Below are positions 59,418 through 64,000 of a stretch of 64,000 bases of DNA, in pieces. The DNA is from Sphingobacteriia bacterium. GTDB lineage: Bacteria; Bacteroidota; Bacteroidia; Bacteroidales; UBA7960. Location: the NCBI GenBank assembly GCA_011390785.1, contig JAABRR010000012.1, positions 1 through 64,000 of the forward strand, read 5' to 3'. Position 1 is the stretch's first letter. Each line of letters opens with the position of its first letter. A model generated the notes under the pieces. It made no database searches, had not been told where the DNA came from, and was given only the letters and a program-made list of their open reading frames with translations. A program made the translations under genes and the position numbers.

Positions 59418-60317
59418 TTGAAACATCCTGTTATTGAGTTCAATAAAAGTATGCAAGCCAATATTTCTGGTTTAATAAGACATTATAATAATCAGGCTGT
59501 TTTGCATTTGAGTAGAAAAACCCAGATAAACTATCATGTTCATCAATCAAGGCTTTGTTGTAAAAGAATCAGGAGTATTCTAAGACTGGCCCGACCCGCT
59601 TTAATAAATGATGATTACAGGTTTTTTAACCGGTTTTATCGTGATGCTTCAAGAAGAATTGCTCAGGCTCGCGATTTAACTGCACTTATTGAAACAATTG
59701 ATCTTTTAATATCAGGAACATCGAGTTCGAAACTGGTAATATTTCTTACCAGGGAGAAACACAGGTTATTTATAAAGCGAAAAAACTTGCTTAACAGCAC
59801 AGATTTTAAGAATCAAAAACAAGAGATTTCAGATCTTTTTGTTGCAGCTGAAACGAAATTGGAGAATATCTCTATTAAAGACAATGAAATTACCCTTTTA
59901 GGTAGTGGAATTCTTAACACCTATCATAAAGGTGTTATTTTTTGGGAATTGAATCTGAAGAATAATGATTGTCATTTAATGCATGAATGGAGAAAACAAG
60001 TAAAATATTTCTGGTATCAACTGGTTGTTTTAGAGCCATTATGGCCAGTTATTTTTGAAGCTTTGGCCAGAGAATTTCAAGCTTTAAGTAAACTATTGGG
60101 GCAATACCAGGATCTGACTTTATTGGAAATATATTTAAAAGAACAGCGAGAAAAAATCAATTTTCCCAATGAACTTGCAGTAGGGTTAAGAATTATTACA
60201 TTAAGAAAAAAGGATTTAGCTAAAAGGTCTTTGCATTTGGGTGATAAATTATTTGCTTCACAAAAATGCAAAGGCCTTTCCGGATGGTTTAAATTTCTTT
60301 TAAATACAATAGGTTAG
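59418..60317 (+). CDS. CHAD domain-containing protein (probable TTG start)
   Basis: INYHVHQSRLCCKRIRSILRLARPAL and LMHEWRKQVKYFWYQLVVLEPLWP, His/Arg/Lys-rich repeated helices typical of CHAD. Confidence 0.82.
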   Translation: MKHPVIEFNKSMQANISGLIRHYNNQAVLHLSRKTQINYHVHQSRLCCKRIRSILRLARPALINDDYRFFNRFYRDASRRIAQARDLTALIETIDLLISGTSSSKLVIFLTREKHRLFIKRKNLLNSTDFKNQKQEISDLFVAAETKLENISIKDNEITLLGSGILNTYHKGVIFWELNLKNNDCHLMHEWRKQVKYFWYQLVVLEPLWPVIFEALAREFQALSKLLGQYQDLTLLEIYLKEQREKINFPNELAVGLRIITLRKKDLAKRSLHLGDKLFASQKCKGLSGWFKFLLNTIG

Positions 60318-60402
60318 TTAAAACCAGTTACTTTAGGTTTTTTTATCTACCCTATTACCTGTACTTTTAACCCTTGTTTTAAACCTTTAAACCTTAGAAA
60401 CT

Positions 60403-61215
60403 ATGAGAGAGAGACGATTATTTTTTGTATTAATGATTATTTCAGGAATAGTATTTACATCCTGCAAACCAGAACCTGAATGGAGGGCTTTGTATAACGG
60501 TGAAAATCTGGACGGATTTGACACCTATTTAGGTAGATCGCTCGGCGGGGAGTGGGATAGTATTTCGCAGTCAGCAACCACCGAAAGTGTTTTCTCAGTG
60601 GTTGAACAGGATGGTGAAAAGGTTATCCGTATTTCGGGAGAAATTAATGGATCACTGGCAACAAAAGAATCGTTCGAAAACTACCATCTGCGTTTAGTAT
60701 TTAAGTGGGGCGAAACGGTATATTCCCGTCGTAACAGTGGCCTACTTTACCATAGTTTTGGAGATTTTGGTGTGGCTATCGATACCTGGATGACCAACAT
60801 CGAACTTCAGTTGATGCACGAAAATCTGGGCGATACGTACCTAATGATGAACACTGCCTGTGAAACTCCGGCAGAATTAAATGAAGATACCAACCAGTGG
60901 ATTTTTTCGCCTTTTGCAGAAAGGCAGGAGTTTGGGTTGCATGCTAACGGCCCTTTGGTAAGAAAGCTAAAGAATGTTGAAAAACCATTGGGTGATTGGA
61001 ATGTGGTTGATCTTTATTGTTATAATGATGTTGCCGTGCATGTTGTAAATGGCGAAACGGTTATAATTAATTTTAATACTGGTGTATTTGAGAACGATGC
61101 CATTACTCCGCTTACATCAGGAAAAATCCAGATACAATCTGAAGGGGCTGAATTGTTTATTAAAAGCCTTGATATAAAACCCATAAAAGACATTCCAACG
61201 GAGGTTTTGTTGTAA
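60403..61215 (+). CDS. DUF1080 family (3-keto-disaccharide hydrolase-like) lipoprotein
   Basis: Lipobox VFTSCKP; WRALYNGENLDGFDTYLG; YHLRLVFKWG...RRNSGLLYH; IELQLMHE. Confidence 0.88.
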   Translation: MRERRLFFVLMIISGIVFTSCKPEPEWRALYNGENLDGFDTYLGRSLGGEWDSISQSATTESVFSVVEQDGEKVIRISGEINGSLATKESFENYHLRLVFKWGETVYSRRNSGLLYHSFGDFGVAIDTWMTNIELQLMHENLGDTYLMMNTACETPAELNEDTNQWIFSPFAERQEFGLHANGPLVRKLKNVEKPLGDWNVVDLYCYNDVAVHVVNGETVIINFNTGVFENDAITPLTSGKIQIQSEGAELFIKSLDIKPIKDIPTEVLL

Positions 61216-61236
61216 ATCCCAATGGAGTTATTTTAC

Positions 61237-61288
61237 AAAGGCCTGTAATTGATCTTTCCTTATTGAAAGTCAGATTCAGGCCTTTTTT
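61237..61288. terminator. Terminator between the convergent DUF1080 and oxidoreductase genes
   Basis: AAAGGCCTG...CAGGCCTTTTTT. Confidence 0.75.
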
Positions 61289-62391
61289 ACATTAATTTTT
61301 TTGCCTGTCCGTGCAGCTTCATAAATTGCATCCACTACAAGGATATCTTTAAGGCCTTCTTCACCCGGCACGCGAGGTGTTTCTCCTTTTGAAAAGCTGA
61401 TTGCATCTTCATCCATTTGACGGGCTTGTTGATTAACATTTGGGAAATTGATGTCTCCTTGACTTGACCTGCCCTTTATTCCTCCAAAACCTGAGAAGGG
61501 TTCAAGCTGAAACCAACCCCCTAGGGTAACTACCCGCAAATAGTTGAAACTGGCATGGAAACCGGTAGATAAATTGGCTATAGCACCACCCGGAAATTCA
61601 AGCTGAAATGTAGTTGCTTCGTCAACTTCGGTTATCCTTTCTGCACGGACCTGGTAAGATTGTGCCGTTACACTTAAAGGTTCCAAACCGGTGCTGTAGC
61701 GAGCCGCCTGCAGGGGATAAACTCCCATATCCATCATAGAACCGCCACCCATATCTTTTTTTATTTTCCAGCTTTCAAAATTGTTGTGTCTGTAAGCTGC
61801 ACCACAGGATATGTGAAGCACCTTCCCTAGTTCCTCCTGCTGGCCTAATTGCATAATATGCTGTGTGTTACGTTCATATTGCATACGGTATCCAATGGAT
61901 AATCCAACATTATTTTCCTTACATGCTGCTATCATCTCACGGCACTCTTCTGCGTTCAAGGCCATGGGTTTTTCGCAGATTACATGCTTTTTGGCTTTGG
62001 CTGCTCTTATGGTAAATTCCTTGTGCATGCTGTTTGGAAGCACAACATAGATAATGTCAATATCAGGATTAGATACTATTTCATCAAAGTTTTGATAGTT
62101 GTAAATATTTTTTTGAGGGATGGTATATTTCTCTGCCCAAATTTTTTCTTTTTCGGGCGTGCCGGTAACAATGCCTGCAAGGTATGCTGTTTCGCACTGT
62201 TGCAGGGCAGGAGCAAGAATGTCGGTGCTATACCAACCCAGACCTACCAGGGCAATACCCATCTTTTTCTGTGTGTGGGAGCGTATTGATGGAAAACCTT
62301 GTAAAGAACTACCAAGAATTAACCCAGTGGTGCCCAGGGCAGAAGTTTTTAGAAAAGATCTACGTGTTTGTTCGTTAGAAAGATTATTCAT
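61276..62391 (-). CDS. Gfo/Idh/MocA family oxidoreductase with Tat-type signal
   Basis: TRRSFLKTSALGTTG; GIALVGLGWYSTDILAPAL; VICEKPMALNAEECREMIAAC. Confidence 0.93.
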   Translation of the reverse strand: MNNLSNEQTRRSFLKTSALGTTGLILGSSLQGFPSIRSHTQKKMGIALVGLGWYSTDILAPALQQCETAYLAGIVTGTPEKEKIWAEKYTIPQKNIYNYQNFDEIVSNPDIDIIYVVLPNSMHKEFTIRAAKAKKHVICEKPMALNAEECREMIAACKENNVGLSIGYRMQYERNTQHIMQLGQQEELGKVLHISCGAAYRHNNFESWKIKKDMGGGSMMDMGVYPLQAARYSTGLEPLSVTAQSYQVRAERITEVDEATTFQLEFPGGAIANLSTGFHASFNYLRVVTLGGWFQLEPFSGFGGIKGRSSQGDINFPNVNQQARQMDEDAISFSKGETPRVPGEEGLKDILVVDAIYEAARTGKKINVKKA

Positions 62392-62746
62392 ATCGTCAGA
62401 TTTTAGGATTTTTCACTGATAAAGATAGGAATATCTGGTGGTAAAAAGGTATAATATCAAACGGTTAACGGAATTTTCTAAGAAATATTAGCCAAAAAAG
62501 CATTGTGGGCTTTTTGATTTCAGCAGGATATTTTTAGCTCTGGAAATAAAACTGGGAGTAACATTTAAAATCGGAAGTCGCTGTAAATTATTCATATCAT
62601 ATTAGAATTGAAATATAATACTGTTGTTACGAAAGAAAAATATTCTATTAATACTTAGTATGTGTAAAACCAGGCTTTAATTTTTATGCTTATTCACAAT
62701 CTATCCAGTAAGTTTACTTTTGTCAAATCGGGCATCTTCTCAATTG

Positions 62747-62926
62747 CCGTCAGTTTTAACTGACGGATTAAATGTACACAAACCCACGACGGGACTTTAG
62801 TCCCATTAACAATTAACCTAAGGTAGCAATTGTGCTGCCATCAAATATTTTTCTTTTCTCATAATGTTTGTACAGCGCTGTCTTTTTCTTTTAATTCTTC
62901 CAACCGCCATGTCCCAAAGACGGGAC
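62747..62926. repeat. Cluster of short palindromic hairpins (REP-like)
   Basis: CCGTCAGTT-TT-AACTGACGG (62747-62766), GGGACT-TT-AGTCCC (62791-62804), GTCCC-N6-GGGAC (62911-62926); GACGGGACT occurs twice. Confidence 0.45.
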
Positions 62927-63050
62927 TGCAGTAGAATAAGTTGAGTCAAAAAGCGTAAATATAATTTTTAATGGCAAGATTGCGGATAATCATATTAATT
63001 TTTTACATTCGTAATATTAATAACTATTTTCAATTTTACTTAAATTCAAA

Positions 63051-63971
63051 ATGAACCGCAGAGAAACCCTACAAACCCTTGGTATTGCATCAGCAGCTCT
63101 TGTAATGGCTCCTTTAGCCTGCACCCCAACTGATAATAAGAAAAAAACAGATTTTCGCTATTGTTTAAATACCAGTACCATTCGTGGTCAGCAGCAAGGC
63201 CTCGAAAAGGATATTGAAACTGCTGCACGTGCCGGATACGGTGCGGTTGAACTATGGATACGCGATATTGAAATTTATCAAAATGATGGGAAAACCCTTT
63301 CTCAACTTAACAGTTTTATTAAGGATAATGGCCTTGAAGTGGCTAGTGCTATTGGTTTTGCTCCCTGGATGGTTGATGATTCTGCTGTAAGCAAGCAGGG
63401 ATTTGCGCAAATGGAACGAGAAATGGAAATAATGGCTGCTTTGGATTGCAAGCGCATTGCTGCTCCTGCTGCCGGGCAGTTTGTCAATCCAAAACTCGAT
63501 TTATTTGATGCCGGCGAAAAATACGGGCAACTGATCGAATTGGGTCGTAAAACCGGTGTAATGCCGCAACTGGAGTTTTGGGGTGCATCAACAGTGCTTT
63601 CTCATATTGGGCAGATACTAATGATCGGGGCTATTGCCAATAAACCGGATGTAAGATTTCTTCCTGATGTGTATCATATGTTTAGAGGGGGGTCTGGTTA
63701 TGATACATTAAAAATCTTGAATGGTGATATGATCGAGGTATTTCATATGAATGATTTTCCCACCCATATTCAACGAACCGAACAAAAGGATTCCGACCGT
63801 GTATATCCCGGTGATGGAGGAGCACCTATGCAACAGATAATAACAGATTTAAAAAATATGGGTGGAGTAAAATATCTATCCCTGGAGCTTTTTAATCCTG
63901 TCTATTGGGAAGAGGATGCTTTAGAAGTAGCAAGTAAAGGTTTAGAGAAAATGAAAAAATTTTCAGGTTGA
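63051..63971 (+). CDS. Sugar phosphate isomerase/epimerase (TIM barrel, hydroxypyruvate isomerase-like) with Tat/lipoprotein-type signal
   Basis: MNRRETLQTLGIASAALVMAPLACTP; DVYHMFRGGSGYD; EVFHMNDFP; YPGDGGAPMQQI. Confidence 0.88.
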   Translation: MNRRETLQTLGIASAALVMAPLACTPTDNKKKTDFRYCLNTSTIRGQQQGLEKDIETAARAGYGAVELWIRDIEIYQNDGKTLSQLNSFIKDNGLEVASAIGFAPWMVDDSAVSKQGFAQMEREMEIMAALDCKRIAAPAAGQFVNPKLDLFDAGEKYGQLIELGRKTGVMPQLEFWGASTVLSHIGQILMIGAIANKPDVRFLPDVYHMFRGGSGYDTLKILNGDMIEVFHMNDFPTHIQRTEQKDSDRVYPGDGGAPMQQIITDLKNMGGVKYLSLELFNPVYWEEDALEVASKGLEKMKKFSG

Positions 63972-64000
63972 TTTAAAATGAGATAAAAATACAGAACTTG

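Noticed and set aside
1-64000. CRISPR arrays, tRNA/rRNA genes, insertion sequences, phage genes
   Set aside because: Looked for direct-repeat/spacer periodicity, T-arm motifs and transposase/integrase motifs; none convincing.

Overview
The window is about 64 kb of a Bacteroidota chromosome, most likely Bacteroidales/Marinilabiliales-like. The evidence is the gene families, several TTTG-N19-21-TAnnTTTG promoters, and an rpmG-DUF4295-ftsY block. It is mostly core metabolism and envelope genes. I found no tRNA, rRNA, CRISPR array or transposase gene. Recognisable blocks are: thrS-infC-rpmI-rplT; rpmG-DUF4295-ftsY-rimO; a Na+ symporter / class III CoA-transferase / 2-oxoacid:ferredoxin oxidoreductase operon; an RND efflux operon; a GAF/PAS protein next to a PAS histidine kinase; hppA; accD-accA followed by an OadA-like carboxyltransferase fused to a biotin carrier; and a DUF1080 / Gfo-Idh-MocA / sugar isomerase group. 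The observations most worth a second look are: (1) accD-accA-[oadA::accB-like] with no accC and no oadBG, which could be an ATP-independent oxaloacetate:acetyl-CoA transcarboxylase; (2) a 6S-like structured ncRNA candidate at about 59.07-59.23 kb that no ORF explains; (3) a ~130-bp full-length imperfect hairpin with ~20-bp terminal inverted repeats at 19.13-19.26 kb; (4) a GT2 protein fused to a phosphoglycosyltransferase-like region missing its catalytic core; (5) infC apparently starting at AUA behind a strong Shine-Dalgarno sequence. All assignments come from reading the sequence; no database search was run.
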